A stretch of 64,000 nucleotides of DNA, from positions 18,994 through 82,993 of the forward strand of contig CAJGCT010000001.1 of NCBI GenBank assembly GCA_904501985.1. Reading direction: 5' to 3'. Position numbers and translations under genes: made by a program. Position 1 is the stretch's first letter. Every line of letters starts with the position of its first letter. This stretch comes from an uncultured Clostridia bacterium (GTDB taxonomy: Bacteria > Bacillota > Clostridia > Oscillospirales > CAG-272). Under the pieces are notes generated by a model. It ran no database searches. It saw only the letters and a program-made list of their open reading frames with translations, and was not told the origin of the DNA. Of the stretch, positions 18,963 through 28,402 are shown in pieces.

Positions 18963-20450
18963 TCAGGCGTCAATACCGAGAGTCTTAAGCACCTCAGAGG
19001 GCATATCCTGCTTTTCGATTACAGTCTTGAAGCGGATCTCGCGCTTGTCAATATCACAAAGCGGATAGGGAATCTCGGTGCCGGTGAGCGCCTTAAGCTC
19101 GCCGAGTGCCGACAGCTCGTCCGCGGGGGCTTTGCCTGCGATAGACTTATATACATCTGCGGCGAATTTATAGGGGCTGGCAGTAGATGCCACGACCATC
19201 TTAAGTCCGTCGCTCTTTTTAGCCATATACTGTTTTGCGCAGTTAAGACCAACGGCGGTATGGGTGTCAATAAGATAACCGTTTTCATTAAAGGTGCGCT
19301 TTATTTCAAGTGCGGTGTTTTCCTCGTCGCAGAAAAGACCGGTGAAATGCTCGTCAAGCTTTGCTTTAAGTGCGGCATCTATTGTATAACAGCCATCGGT
19401 GTTGAGCTTCTTCATAAGCTCTGCGGTATTCTCAGCACCGCTCATTACATAGAGAAGACGCTCTAAGTTGCTGGATATAAGAATATCCATTGATGGCGAC
19501 ATGGTGGTGTGGAAGCCGCGGTTTCTGTCGTATGTGCCTGTGGTGAGGAAATCGGTGAGGATATTGTTCTTGTTGGAAGCACATACAAGGCGGTTTATGG
19601 GAAGTCCCATCATCTTTGCGATGTATGCGGCGAATATGTTGCCGAAGTTACCCGTAGGAACGGTAACGTCGATCATTTCGTCCGCTATTATCTCGCCTTT
19701 GTTGATAAGATCGCAGTATGCCGAGACATAGTATACGATCTGGGGAGCAAGTCTGCCCCAATTTATGGAGTTGGCACTTGAGAAGAATACGTTATTCTTG
19801 TTAAGAAGCTCAGCCATTTCCGTGTCGGAGAAAATCTTTTTAACGCCTGTCTGAGCATCGTCGAAGTTGCCCTCGATAGCGCATACATATACATTTTCAC
19901 CCAGCTGTGTCGCCATCTGCAGCTTCTGCACGCGGCTGACACCGTCAACGGGATAGAATACCATGATCTTAACTCCGTCAACATCGCGGTAGCCTTCAAG
20001 TGCCGCTTTTCCTGTGTCGCCGCTTGTGGCAACCAGAATAAATGCTGTGCGGCTTTCCTCAGTCTTTTTAAGTGCCGCAGAAAGAAGACGGGGCATGATC
20101 TGAAGTGCCATATCCTTAAACGCGGACGTTGGACCGTGCCAAAGCTCAAGAACAAAGGTGTCGTCGCTAAGCTTATGAAGCGGTGCGGCACCGCCCACGA
20201 AACGGTCGGGAGAGTAAGCCTTCTCACAGTCGGAGAGCAGCTCATCATATGTATAATCGGTAAGGAAAAGGGAAAGTATGTACGCCGCACGCTCAGGGTA
20301 AGACATGGCACAGAGCTTTGCTATGTCGCCTTTCCCAAATGTGGGGATTTTATCGGGCATGAAAAGACCGCCGTCTGATGCAAGCCCTTGCTTGATAGCT
20401 CCTGCGGCACCCACAAAGTCCTTGCCGCCTCTTGTGCTGATATAATTCAT
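18963..20450 (-). CDS. thrC: Threonine synthase
   Basis: PLP enzyme that converts O-phosphohomoserine to threonine. The 495 residues match the long bacterial form, with the N-terminal YISTRGGKDFVG, the PLP lysine in GPTSAFKDMALQ and the phosphate loop SGDTGKAALEG. GGAGG precedes the ATG. No homoserine kinase of the GHMP type is adjacent. The AP-superfamily gene at 24056-25267 is a candidate for that step. Confidence 0.95.
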   Translation of the reverse strand: MNYISTRGGKDFVGAAGAIKQGLASDGGLFMPDKIPTFGKGDIAKLCAMSYPERAAYILSLFLTDYTYDELLSDCEKAYSPDRFVGGAAPLHKLSDDTFVLELWHGPTSAFKDMALQIMPRLLSAALKKTEESRTAFILVATSGDTGKAALEGYRDVDGVKIMVFYPVDGVSRVQKLQMATQLGENVYVCAIEGNFDDAQTGVKKIFSDTEMAELLNKNNVFFSSANSINWGRLAPQIVYYVSAYCDLINKGEIIADEMIDVTVPTGNFGNIFAAYIAKMMGLPINRLVCASNKNNILTDFLTTGTYDRNRGFHTTMSPSMDILISSNLERLLYVMSGAENTAELMKKLNTDGCYTIDAALKAKLDEHFTGLFCDEENTALEIKRTFNENGYLIDTHTAVGLNCAKQYMAKKSDGLKMVVASTASPYKFAADVYKSIAGKAPADELSALGELKALTGTEIPYPLCDIDKREIRFKTVIEKQDMPSEVLKTLGIDA

Positions 20451-20542
20451 CGGAACCTCCGTTTTATTATATAATTTCCGCCGTAAGGCGTTTTATGGAA
20501 CTCTTAAATTCAATATTACAGCATAATTATACCACAAAAAAA

Positions 20543-21487
20543 TCATTTTAGCCATAGGGAAATGAAATTTCGGGCGTTTGCATAAAATATCTTTTCTATT
20601 AAATCGTCCGTATAGTTAATTCTTCCGAGAGCATCGGCAATTTTTTCGATATCTGACACGGTTTTGATGCCGGAGGGCAGAATATCCACTCCGTCAAGAT
20701 CGCATCCGAGGCAGACGGTATTCTCTCCGCCAAGCTCCATGTAGTGCTCTATATGAAGAAGTATATCGTCAACCGTGCATATTTCATTTTTCGTCAAATG
20801 CATGGGAGCAAGACTTATTCCAATAATTCCGCCGAGCTTCGCAATTTTTGAAAAATGCGAATCGGTGAGATTTCGCCTGTGCTCACACACAACCCTTGAA
20901 TTTGAATGAGTAGCTATGCACACAGCAGAGTTTTCCTCTGCCAGTGAGATGACTTCTTCTGTCATATTGTCGGATGCGTGTGACACATCCGGTATGATTC
21001 CCAGCTTGAAGCAACGCTGTACCACATCGTATCCGAATTCGGTAAGTCCCTCATCGGTAAGATTTGAGCCGCCGATTCTGCATGGGTCATTCCACACGAG
21101 GGTGAGAAAACGGATACCGCACTCATAAAGCCTGTCAAGCCGCGAGATGTCGTCGGCAATCAGCTTGCCGCCTTCAACTGCCAAAAATATGGCACCGTCT
21201 CCGGTTTTTTCGCATTCGGCAAGCTCTTTTTCGCAGGTGCAGAGCTTCACATTTTTATGTGCTTCAAGCTCCGTTTCAAGTCTTTTTCGTGCATCGAAAA
21301 AGTTAAGATATGCCTCCTCCTCACCGATGCGGTGGTCGCTCCACATTGCGAGTATCTGGCAGAATTTCTTGTATTTCGCAAGACGCGCAATTGAGAGGCA
21401 GAGGTCGTTTTCAAAGATGCTTTTGTTTTGTTTGTGGCATTCGTAAAGTGTATCGCAGTGAAGATCAAAAATTGGCAGATTATTCAA
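20543..21487 (-). CDS. Membrane dipeptidase family (M19) metallopeptidase
   Basis: A 314-residue cytoplasmic relative of renal dipeptidase. The zinc ligands are visible in FDLHCDTLYE, VEGG, DVSHASDNMTEEV and ATHSNSR, and LGCDLDGVD completes the barrel. It probably cleaves dipeptides, but family members vary. No signal peptide is present. It lies upstream of thrC on the same strand with a 92-bp gap. Confidence 0.92.
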   Translation of the reverse strand: MNNLPIFDLHCDTLYECHKQNKSIFENDLCLSIARLAKYKKFCQILAMWSDHRIGEEEAYLNFFDARKRLETELEAHKNVKLCTCEKELAECEKTGDGAIFLAVEGGKLIADDISRLDRLYECGIRFLTLVWNDPCRIGGSNLTDEGLTEFGYDVVQRCFKLGIIPDVSHASDNMTEEVISLAEENSAVCIATHSNSRVVCEHRRNLTDSHFSKIAKLGGIIGISLAPMHLTKNEICTVDDILLHIEHYMELGGENTVCLGCDLDGVDILPSGIKTVSDIEKIADALGRINYTDDLIEKIFYANARNFISLWLK

Positions 21488-21505
21488 AGCCGTGCTTCCT
21501 TTCGC

Positions 21506-21910
21506 CTAATAATGTACCGCGTTTCGCAGATGCTTTATATCAAGTGCAGGCGTATCTTCCGGCGTGACGGGATTTTCCTCGCGTATGGGAGGAAAATAAA
21601 CTTCAATTATGTCAATGCGCGGCTGTTTGTTTGGCTTGTAACGCCTGAGATACGCTTCGGCAGCGCGGAGCAGTTTTTTCTTTTTTTCATAATTAACAGC
21701 CAGGCAGGGACGCCCGAAACGCTTATTTGATTCTGTCTGCGCGCGGGTTTTCACTTCTACGAATACAATATATTTTTCATCCTCGGCGATTATGTCGAAC
21801 TCGTCGCGGAAAATGCGGAAATTGCGAGCTTTGATGCTGTATCCGGCGTTTTTAAGAAAACGTGCCGCCAATTCTTCGCCGCGTGCGCCGAGCGTAGCTT
21901 TATAGGTCAT
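21506..21910 (-). CDS. yraN: YraN family (UPF0102) nuclease-like protein
   Basis: A 134-residue protein with the UPF0102 pattern: GARGEELAARFLKNAGY, then DEFDIIAEDEKYIVFVEVKTR, which resembles the D-ExK core of the restriction endonuclease fold. The cellular role is not established. It overlaps rnhB by four bases, and the order rbgA-rnhB-yraN is widely conserved in Firmicutes. Confidence 0.93.
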   Translation of the reverse strand: MTYKATLGARGEELAARFLKNAGYSIKARNFRIFRDEFDIIAEDEKYIVFVEVKTRAQTESNKRFGRPCLAVNYEKKKKLLRAAEAYLRRYKPNKQPRIDIIEVYFPPIREENPVTPEDTPALDIKHLRNAVHY

Positions 21911-22521
21911 TTTTCATCAAGGTTTTTGAGGAAACTCCGCCTGTAAATCGTGGGAATCTCTCCGTTTTCGGCTATGTATTCCTTAAGTGCCGCATAGTGA
22001 GCTTTGGTGGGATATCCCTTGTGAGCGGCAAGACCAAGCGTGGGATATATTTTATCAAGCTCATATAACTGACGGTCACGGGTCACTTTGGCAAGTATGG
22101 ATGCCGCGGCAATTGACGGGGAGAGGGCATCTCCGCCAACGAGAGGGACTGCGTGTATTGGGAAGTCCCTCGCAACATTCCCGTCCACAAGCACAAGATC
22201 GGGCGTAGGGCTGAGCTTTGCCACAGCGCGCCGCATGGCAAGCTGTGATGCGTTCAGAATGTTGTATTCGTCAATCTCCGCCGGAGTAGCCTCTGCAACT
22301 GCCCATGAGATAGCATTTTCCACTATAAGCTCATACAGGGCATCCCGGCGCTTCTCGGTAAGCTTTTTTGAGTCGTTGAGACGCTCAAGCACAATCCCGG
22401 CAGGAAGTATGCAGGCACCTGCCACAACATTTCCGCAAAGCGGACCTCTGCCGGCTTCATCTGTGCCGCATATGATATGAAAGCCCTTTTCGGTATAGCT
22501 GTTTTCAATATTCCAATCCAT
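21907..22521 (-). CDS. rnhB: Ribonuclease HII
   Basis: Removes RNA from RNA-DNA hybrids and misincorporated ribonucleotides. The 204 residues carry the catalytic acidic residues in GTDEAGRGPLCG, LNDSKKL and LVDGN. It is coupled to rbgA upstream, with which it shares a base, and to yraN downstream, with a four-base overlap. Confidence 0.96.
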   Translation of the reverse strand: MDWNIENSYTEKGFHIICGTDEAGRGPLCGNVVAGACILPAGIVLERLNDSKKLTEKRRDALYELIVENAISWAVAEATPAEIDEYNILNASQLAMRRAVAKLSPTPDLVLVDGNVARDFPIHAVPLVGGDALSPSIAAASILAKVTRDRQLYELDKIYPTLGLAAHKGYPTKAHYAALKEYIAENGEIPTIYRRSFLKNLDEK

Positions 22522-23411
22522 TATACGTCCGCTCCCTGTGAGAGTGTGGGCGGAAGCTCAAGGGTTATGCGGCCTATCTTTGCCCCACGGAATTCGTCAA
22601 GCAACATATTGGCGGTGCGCTCGTAGTTTATCTCACCGCCGGATATAAGGAAGCCGCGCTTTTTTCCTATGACCTCAAACAGCTCATAGTCCTGAAGCTC
22701 CTCATACTGTGACATCTCACCGAGCTTATAACGCTCTGAGAGCTTGTCAGGAGCATTTCTTCTGAGCCTGCCCACAAGCAATATTGCTATGTGTTCAATG
22801 TCAAGTATGTCGTCTTTGATAGCACCCGTCATAGCGAGGTTTTCGCCAACGGTACGGTCTTCGAATTTCGGCCACAGCACGCCCGGCATATCAAGAAGGT
22901 CAATACCGATAGTGGTGGGAATCCACTGCTTTGTGCGAGTTACGCCGGGGCGGTCCTCTACCTTGGCTTTGCCCGAACCTGCAATTTTATTTATGAGAGA
23001 GGATTTTCCAACGTTGGGTATGCCAACCATCATGGCTTTAAGCCGTCTGCCTGTCATTCCCCTCGACTCGTACCGTTCAAGCTTTTCTTCCAGCACCTTT
23101 TTTATGGCAGGTGCGATGGCGTTCATGTTTTCGCCTGCACGGCAGTCATAAAATATGGCTTCTCTTCCGATACTGCGGTAGTATTCCTGCCATTTTTTGC
23201 TGATCTCCGGATCGGCAAGGCTTGCCTTGCTCAGTACTGTGAGATGTGGTTTATCCTTTGTCAGCCTTTCAAGGTCCGGATTTTTTGAGCTGTGGGGTAT
23301 GCGCGCGTCAAGTATTTCGATTACGATATCCACAAGCGGCAGACATTCGGTAATAAGCCGCTTTGTCTTTGCCATATGGCCCGGAAACCACTGTATTATT
23401 TCTGAGGGCAT
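22521..23411 (-). CDS. rbgA: Ribosome biogenesis GTPase YlqF/RbgA
   Basis: Circularly permuted GTPase needed for late 50S subunit assembly. The 296 residues start with FPGHMAKTKR. The motif order is G4-G5 before G1 (GIPNVGKSSLIN) and G3 (DMPGVLWPK). The expected G4 motif NKxD reads SKAS here (TVLSKASLADPE), so both the Asn and the guanine-specifying Asp are missing. Otherwise it is a clean family member. It lies in the lepB-rbgA-rnhB-yraN order. Confidence 0.93.
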   Translation of the reverse strand: MPSEIIQWFPGHMAKTKRLITECLPLVDIVIEILDARIPHSSKNPDLERLTKDKPHLTVLSKASLADPEISKKWQEYYRSIGREAIFYDCRAGENMNAIAPAIKKVLEEKLERYESRGMTGRRLKAMMVGIPNVGKSSLINKIAGSGKAKVEDRPGVTRTKQWIPTTIGIDLLDMPGVLWPKFEDRTVGENLAMTGAIKDDILDIEHIAILLVGRLRRNAPDKLSERYKLGEMSQYEELQDYELFEVIGKKRGFLISGGEINYERTANMLLDEFRGAKIGRITLELPPTLSQGADV

Positions 23412-23432
23412 AGCTTTGCCTCCTTTCGTGTA

Positions 23433-24029
23433 TCAGTTGACTTTGCCGAATCTTGATAATGGGGTAATTCTGAACAGCACACGGCCGAATATAAAGCGTG
23501 TGTCCACGCATCCTATCTGACTGCCGCGGCTGTCATTGGAATAGTTGCGGTTGTCTCCAAGTACAAATATCTGTCCGTCCGGAACGGTTATGGGGAATTT
23601 CACATCGTAGGAACGCATATCGTATCCGTCGATATAGTTTACATACGGCTCGTCAAGTGCTTCGCCGTCAACATATACGGTCCAATTTTCAAAGTCGATG
23701 TCAACCTCCTGACCCTCGGTGGCAATGACGCGCTTAACGATTCCGCCGTCAATTCTGCTGTCAGGGGATTGGAAAACCACAATATCACCCTGAGCCGGGG
23801 TGTAGAACAGGTTGCTGACACACAGCACCTCGCGGTCATGAAGCGTATTATTCATGGATGGACCGTCAACGAAAGCGATTCTGACCACAAATGTGAAAAT
23901 AAGAAGCACCGCCGAGATCGTAATGACGAAAATCTCTATCCAATCGTATATTTCCCGTGCCGCTTTGAAGCCGGCAGTGGCTTTTTTAGAATTGGCGGAG
24001 GTATTGTTTTCATTAGGAGTATTATTCAC
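23433..24029 (-). CDS. lepB: Signal peptidase I
   Basis: Membrane-anchored serine protease that cleaves signal peptides outside the membrane. The 198 residues have one N-terminal membrane segment (about residues 33-53), the catalytic Ser in VDGPSMNNTL, the catalytic Lys in GIVKRVIA, and the box VLGDNRNYSNDSR. It lies 21 bp before rbgA. Confidence 0.95.
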   Translation of the reverse strand: MNNTPNENNTSANSKKATAGFKAAREIYDWIEIFVITISAVLLIFTFVVRIAFVDGPSMNNTLHDREVLCVSNLFYTPAQGDIVVFQSPDSRIDGGIVKRVIATEGQEVDIDFENWTVYVDGEALDEPYVNYIDGYDMRSYDVKFPITVPDGQIFVLGDNRNYSNDSRGSQIGCVDTRFIFGRVLFRITPLSRFGKVN

Positions 24030-24055
24030 GGTGATATCTCCTTTCGGCAGGATAG

Positions 24056-25267
24056 TTATTTTTCGATCATGTAAGAGAGCAGGTCATAACCGTGCTCAAG
24101 ATAAAAGCCCTTTGCCTCACAGCTTTCCTCGGTGAAGCAGTCAACGCCGTCCTGTTCCTTTTTAGAAGAATATATGATGAACGGAACGGGGTCCATGGAG
24201 TGGGTGCGCATACACAGAGGTGTGGGATGATCCGGCAGAACCATTATCTTGAAATCCTCACCTGTCGATACGAGATAATCGTAAACGGGACGGAGGATAA
24301 GCTCGTCGATCTTTTCAACCGAGAGTATCTTGTTTTCAAGCTCGGCGCGGTGACCGCATTCGTCGGGTGCCTCAACGTGTATGTATACAAAATCCTTTTC
24401 GTTTTCGAATGCCTCAATAGCGGCATCCGCCTTTCCGGAAAAGTTGGTATGAACATTGCCTGTAGCACCTTCAACGTCAATAGACTGAAGTCCTGCACAA
24501 AGTCCGATACCCTTTATAAGGTCAACGGCGGAAATTACAGCACCGCGAAGTCCCCATTTCTCATAGAAGTTGGGGAGCGCAGGCTTTTTGCCGGGACTCC
24601 AGAGCCAGATTGAGTTGGCAGGGCGAAGTCCTCTCGCGCGGCGTGCTTCGTTTATGGGATGATGGTTGAGAATATCGTAGCTCTCACGCATAAGCTCATA
24701 AAACGGCTTGCCTGCCTCGCCCGTCGGGAGATGATCTTTTATGTTCTGACCGAGGATGTCGTGGGGACGCATGAAATTGTATTCGGAGGGAGTATTATTC
24801 CATATCATACAGTGGCGGTAGCTTACGCCTGTGTAGAAATGGCGGAAATCAGTACCGAAATGCTCCTCCATTGCCTTAATAAGCTCACTTGCTTCAGCAG
24901 TTGTGATCTCATCCGCAGAATGGTCTAACATTATCTTGTCGTCATAATTTTCTTCTTCCTCGCTGAGCGTAACAACATTGCAGCGGTAAGCGGTATCCTC
25001 GGGTCGCATGGTAAGTCCCATTGAAACCGCTTCAAGGGGAGAACGACCCTTTGAGTATATTTTGGGGTCGTAGGAAAGAACTGCTATATTTGCTGTATCG
25101 GATTCGGGAACCATTCCTTCGGGAACGTTTGAAACAGTACCGCAAAGGGATTTTTTTGCAAGCTCATCCATCATAGGCTTGTTGGCGGCTGCCATGGGCG
25201 TTTTGTTTCCCAGCTCTTCGATTTTATAGTCTGCCATACCGTCGCAGAGTAAAACAAGGTATTTCAT
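24056..25267 (-). CDS. AP-superfamily cofactor-independent phosphoglycerate mutase / proposed homoserine kinase
   Basis: A 403-residue metalloenzyme of the alkaline phosphatase superfamily related to archaeal-type iPGM (ApgM). It begins KYLVLLCDGMADY with a metal ligand, has the nucleophile region PESDTANIAVLSYDP, and later HVEAPDECGH and LPDHPTP metal ligands. One subgroup (TIGR02535) has been proposed to replace homoserine kinase. The presence of thrC 3.6 kb away, with no GHMP kinase in view, is compatible with this but does not decide it. Confidence 0.88.
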   Translation of the reverse strand: MKYLVLLCDGMADYKIEELGNKTPMAAANKPMMDELAKKSLCGTVSNVPEGMVPESDTANIAVLSYDPKIYSKGRSPLEAVSMGLTMRPEDTAYRCNVVTLSEEEENYDDKIMLDHSADEITTAEASELIKAMEEHFGTDFRHFYTGVSYRHCMIWNNTPSEYNFMRPHDILGQNIKDHLPTGEAGKPFYELMRESYDILNHHPINEARRARGLRPANSIWLWSPGKKPALPNFYEKWGLRGAVISAVDLIKGIGLCAGLQSIDVEGATGNVHTNFSGKADAAIEAFENEKDFVYIHVEAPDECGHRAELENKILSVEKIDELILRPVYDYLVSTGEDFKIMVLPDHPTPLCMRTHSMDPVPFIIYSSKKEQDGVDCFTEESCEAKGFYLEHGYDLLSYMIEK

Positions 25268-25386
25268 GAGAGTTATATCCTTTATCAGTCATTTTGTTTC
25301 GAGTATATATGCAAACATAAATACTCAGAATATATTATATCACAAAAAAGCGGCGCTTACAAGTGCGAATAGGTCAAATTTTCATG

Positions 25387-25434
25387 AAAAAAACAGGCGT
25401 GAAGTGTTTATTTTCACTTCAATCACCTGTTTTT
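25387..25434 (-). terminator. Terminator overlapping the tadA 3' end
   Basis: AAAACAGG and TGAAGTG pair with CACTTCA and CCTGTTTT. On the minus strand the hairpin is followed by a T-run. The last bases of tadA lie in the outer stem. Confidence 0.75.
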
Positions 25435-25887
25435 CGTGTCTCTCAGCCTTCTAAAAAAGGATTTAAGCTGTACCACGGCATCTTTTTCCAAAACACCGAA
25501 TACAATCTCCGGCTTATGGTTAAGGGGGTAATAATTAAGATTTATAAGACTGCCAAATGCGCCTGCTTTGGCATCCTTTGCACCGATTACTACACGTTTT
25601 ATCCGCGAATTTACAATAGCACCGGCACACATGGGACAAGGCTCAAGAGTTACATACAGTTCGCATTTGTGAAGTCTCCAGCCGCCAAGCTTCTTGCACG
25701 CTTCATTGATGGCAATAAGCTCTGCGTGTGCTGTGGCGTTTTTGTCGATTTCCCTGCGATTGTATGCTTCGGATATTATCTCATCGCCCATTACCACAAC
25801 TGCACCTACAGGAACTTCGCCAATGGCGGCGGCTTCATCGGCAAGCGACAGCGCACGGCGCATGAATTTTTCGTCACGCTCATTCAT
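25423..25887 (-). CDS. tadA: tRNA-specific adenosine deaminase TadA
   Basis: Deaminates wobble adenosine 34 to inosine in tRNA-Arg(ACG). The zinc deaminase motifs are HAELIAI and PCPMCAGAI. The start at 25887 is chosen because GGAGG lies nine bases before it; this gives 154 residues, the usual length. It overlaps the upstream glycosidase gene by eight bases, so the two are co-transcribed. Confidence 0.94.
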   Translation of the reverse strand: MNERDEKFMRRALSLADEAAAIGEVPVGAVVVMGDEIISEAYNRREIDKNATAHAELIAINEACKKLGGWRLHKCELYVTLEPCPMCAGAIVNSRIKRVVIGAKDAKAGAFGSLINLNYYPLNHKPEIVFGVLEKDAVVQLKSFFRRLRDTKNR

Positions 25888-27046
25888 CGGTGTAAGCCTC
25901 CGTTTCGGCGTTGTCCCCGGTGACTTTGGGTGCAACCAGCCATGCGTTGGGAAGCCGTCTTCCGTATGTAGGATTAAGAGAGCTGTTCTTTGTTATAACC
26001 TCACCCTTGTAGGCAAGCACGGAGCTTGATCCGCCGTCACAGCAGGCGGCATTAACAATTTCGTATTTCTGAAGTATCTCAATAAGATCACCCATGGTGC
26101 ACCCGATGCTCCATGTGGGCTGTCTTCCGTCGATTATAAGAAAGGCGATAACTCCGTCCTCTCTCTGCCCAATGGCGGTGCGCGGCTGTATGCCGTATCC
26201 GCCGGAGCCTTCTATCTGCGCTTCTCCGTCAGCTATCAGAACAGGTCCGAACTGTATGCCTGCGCGAATATCGTAATACTGCCAATCCTTAACGTTGCCA
26301 ACAACAAGCTTGTCGTTTGAGGTTATAAGCACCGAGCCGTAGTAGCTGACCGCTGTTCCCCAATATTCACCCTCGGAATAGGAAAGACCTATAATATCTC
26401 CGCCGTGACCGGAATCACCGGGGTCATTGAAGCCGCTGGCGTTTATTCCGGCTATCGCACCGTGATGTGCCATCATGGCTTTTATGCGAAGTCCCTCCTT
26501 ATGCTTGTATGGAGTTGAGCCGAGATATACACGGGAAGGATCGTCAATAAGCATTATTTTGCCGCGGTAGGATGTGCCGACTATCTCGGATATTACAATT
26601 CCTTCTTCGATATCGTTTACAAGTACGGTGTAGCCTGCGTAATCGGTGTCACCCACCTGAAGCTCGTTTTGACACAGAATATCCGCTGGAACTTCGGGTA
26701 AAATCGTAGCTTCTGTATCGGATGTATCGGTGTCCTCAGCATCCGACTTCGAGAGATGCTCACCACCGCCTATAACGTCGGATGTATCGGTTTTATTTGC
26801 CATAACCTCATCTATGATATACGAGGGGATAAACGCAGTGGCAAGCCACTGATGATCGCCTGTAGTCATAGCTGTTTCTATGTATATGCCGCGCCAATAT
26901 TTGATAAAGGGGATATTTGAAAAAACAAACAGCAAATACATTGTGACTGCCAGAATTACGGCGGCACAGGGAATTATAAAACGCTTTTTCTTTATTATAT
27001 CCGATAGTCTTAAATTCTTTTTAGGAGTTCTTATGTGATTCTGCAT
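25880..27046 (-). CDS. Phosphodiester glycosidase family protein (NAGPA domain)
   Basis: A 388-residue membrane-anchored protein. A single N-terminal membrane segment (about residues 28-48) is followed by a linker rich in Asp/Thr and a NAGPA domain (about residues 165-380) with GINASGFNDPG, IDGRQPTWSIG and CCDGGSSSVLAY. The family hydrolyses GlcNAc-1-phosphodiesters and is often found with exopolysaccharide genes. The domain should face the outside. The true substrate is unknown. Confidence 0.9.
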   Translation of the reverse strand: MQNHIRTPKKNLRLSDIIKKKRFIIPCAAVILAVTMYLLFVFSNIPFIKYWRGIYIETAMTTGDHQWLATAFIPSYIIDEVMANKTDTSDVIGGGEHLSKSDAEDTDTSDTEATILPEVPADILCQNELQVGDTDYAGYTVLVNDIEEGIVISEIVGTSYRGKIMLIDDPSRVYLGSTPYKHKEGLRIKAMMAHHGAIAGINASGFNDPGDSGHGGDIIGLSYSEGEYWGTAVSYYGSVLITSNDKLVVGNVKDWQYYDIRAGIQFGPVLIADGEAQIEGSGGYGIQPRTAIGQREDGVIAFLIIDGRQPTWSIGCTMGDLIEILQKYEIVNAACCDGGSSSVLAYKGEVITKNSSLNPTYGRRLPNAWLVAPKVTGDNAETEAYTDE

Positions 27047-27320
27047 TTATTGTCTCCACTCAGAAATTTATATTTTTCACGGTGACGTGGTTAAATAAAA
27101 GCCGGCATTCTTCGCACCGACTACTTAATTATAAATAATAATGAAAGATATGGTGTTAATAATGTGTAAATTTTGTCTTTGCTTCGCACAAATTCGTTTT
27201 AATCTCACTACAGGTACACGGCACAAATATTGTTACTCATACAATTCCACACGGTGAGCAAATTAGTTTCACGGCGATTTCGAATATGCCGTAACAATGT
27301 AAAACTAAAGAGGGGTATGA

Positions 27321-28361
27321 ATGAGATCAAACAGATATAGAATAGTAATGCGTGCCGTATTGCTGATCTTATGTACCGCCATACTCTCTTTCGGAATTTT
27401 TGCGGCTGAATCGGGAGCGTCGGACGTAAAAATGCTTATACCGGGCGGAGTCCCATTCGGTGTAAAGCTTTATTCCGAGGGTGTACTTGTCGTTGGTGTT
27501 GACAGTGTGATGTGCGGCGGGGAAAGTATCAGTCCTGCAGGGGATGCCGGAATCAGAGAAAAGGACATGATAATTTCCGTAAACGGTCAGAGTGTTATTG
27601 AAGCGGCGCAGGTGTCCGAGCTTGTAAATGCCTCAGGTGGTGAGGCTGTTGAGGTTGCCGTAAAGCGTGGTGAGGATGAGCTTGTATTTTCTGTGACTCC
27701 CGTTATCTCGGAGGAGGACGGGAAATACAGGACAGGACTTTGGATAAGAGACAGCACCGCAGGAATAGGTACTGTAACATATATTGATCCAAAATACGGA
27801 AGCTTTGCAGGACTTGGTCACGGAATATGCGACGTTGATACGGGTGAGCTTGTGCCGCTTTCAAGGGGCAGTGTTGTCAACGTGGAAATAAGCGGTGTCG
27901 TAAAGGGGCGCTCGGGCACGCCGGGAGAGCTTAAGGGCTATTTCAGCTCCGGCAAGATAGGTACACTATTCGGAAACAGGGAGTGTGGCGTGTACGGCAT
28001 ATTTGCACAGTATCCTGAGGGGGTAAACTGCAAAACCGTACCGGTATCCTTACCGGGGGAGATATGTGACGGTGAGGCAGAGATGCTGTGTACTGTGGAT
28101 GGCGGCGGAGTGAGTCCGTATAAGGTGGAGATATCCCATATAGATCATTCCGGACGAAGTGTAAAAAATTTCGTTGTCAATGTTACCGATCCGGCACTTC
28201 TTGAAAAAACGGGAGGTATTGTACAGGGTATGTCAGGGTCTCCGGTGATTCAGGACGGAAAGTTAGTCGGGGCGGTTACTCACGTCTTCGTAAACGATCC
28301 TACGAGAGGATATGGAATTTTTATAGAAAACATGCTGGCTGAGGCAGAAAAAATTAAATAA
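27321..28361 (+). CDS. spoIVB: SpoIVB peptidase
   Basis: Sporulation serine peptidase (S55). In Bacillus it is made in the forespore and cleaves SpoIVFA to trigger sigma-K processing in the mother cell. The 346-residue protein has an N-terminal membrane anchor, a PDZ domain (about residues 50-125) and a catalytic domain. The likely triad is His167 (GLGHGICDVDTG), Asp290 (VTDPALLE) and Ser305 (VQGMSGSPVI); the 15-residue Asp-Ser spacing matches Bacillus. AGAGGGG precedes the ATG. spo0A normally follows directly, but here an island intervenes. Confidence 0.95.
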   Translation: MRSNRYRIVMRAVLLILCTAILSFGIFAAESGASDVKMLIPGGVPFGVKLYSEGVLVVGVDSVMCGGESISPAGDAGIREKDMIISVNGQSVIEAAQVSELVNASGGEAVEVAVKRGEDELVFSVTPVISEEDGKYRTGLWIRDSTAGIGTVTYIDPKYGSFAGLGHGICDVDTGELVPLSRGSVVNVEISGVVKGRSGTPGELKGYFSSGKIGTLFGNRECGVYGIFAQYPEGVNCKTVPVSLPGEICDGEAEMLCTVDGGGVSPYKVEISHIDHSGRSVKNFVVNVTDPALLEKTGGIVQGMSGSPVIQDGKLVGAVTHVFVNDPTRGYGIFIENMLAEAEKIK

Positions 28362-28370
28362 TGATATTAT

Positions 28371-28402
28371 AAAAGCATCCTATTTATTTTTGGGATGCTT
28401 TT
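28371..28402. terminator. Bidirectional terminator after spoIVB
   Basis: AAAAGCATCC (28371-28380) pairs with GGATGCTTTT (28393-28402). The convergent AraC stop lies in the loop. This is the left edge of the AT-rich island. Confidence 0.85.
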
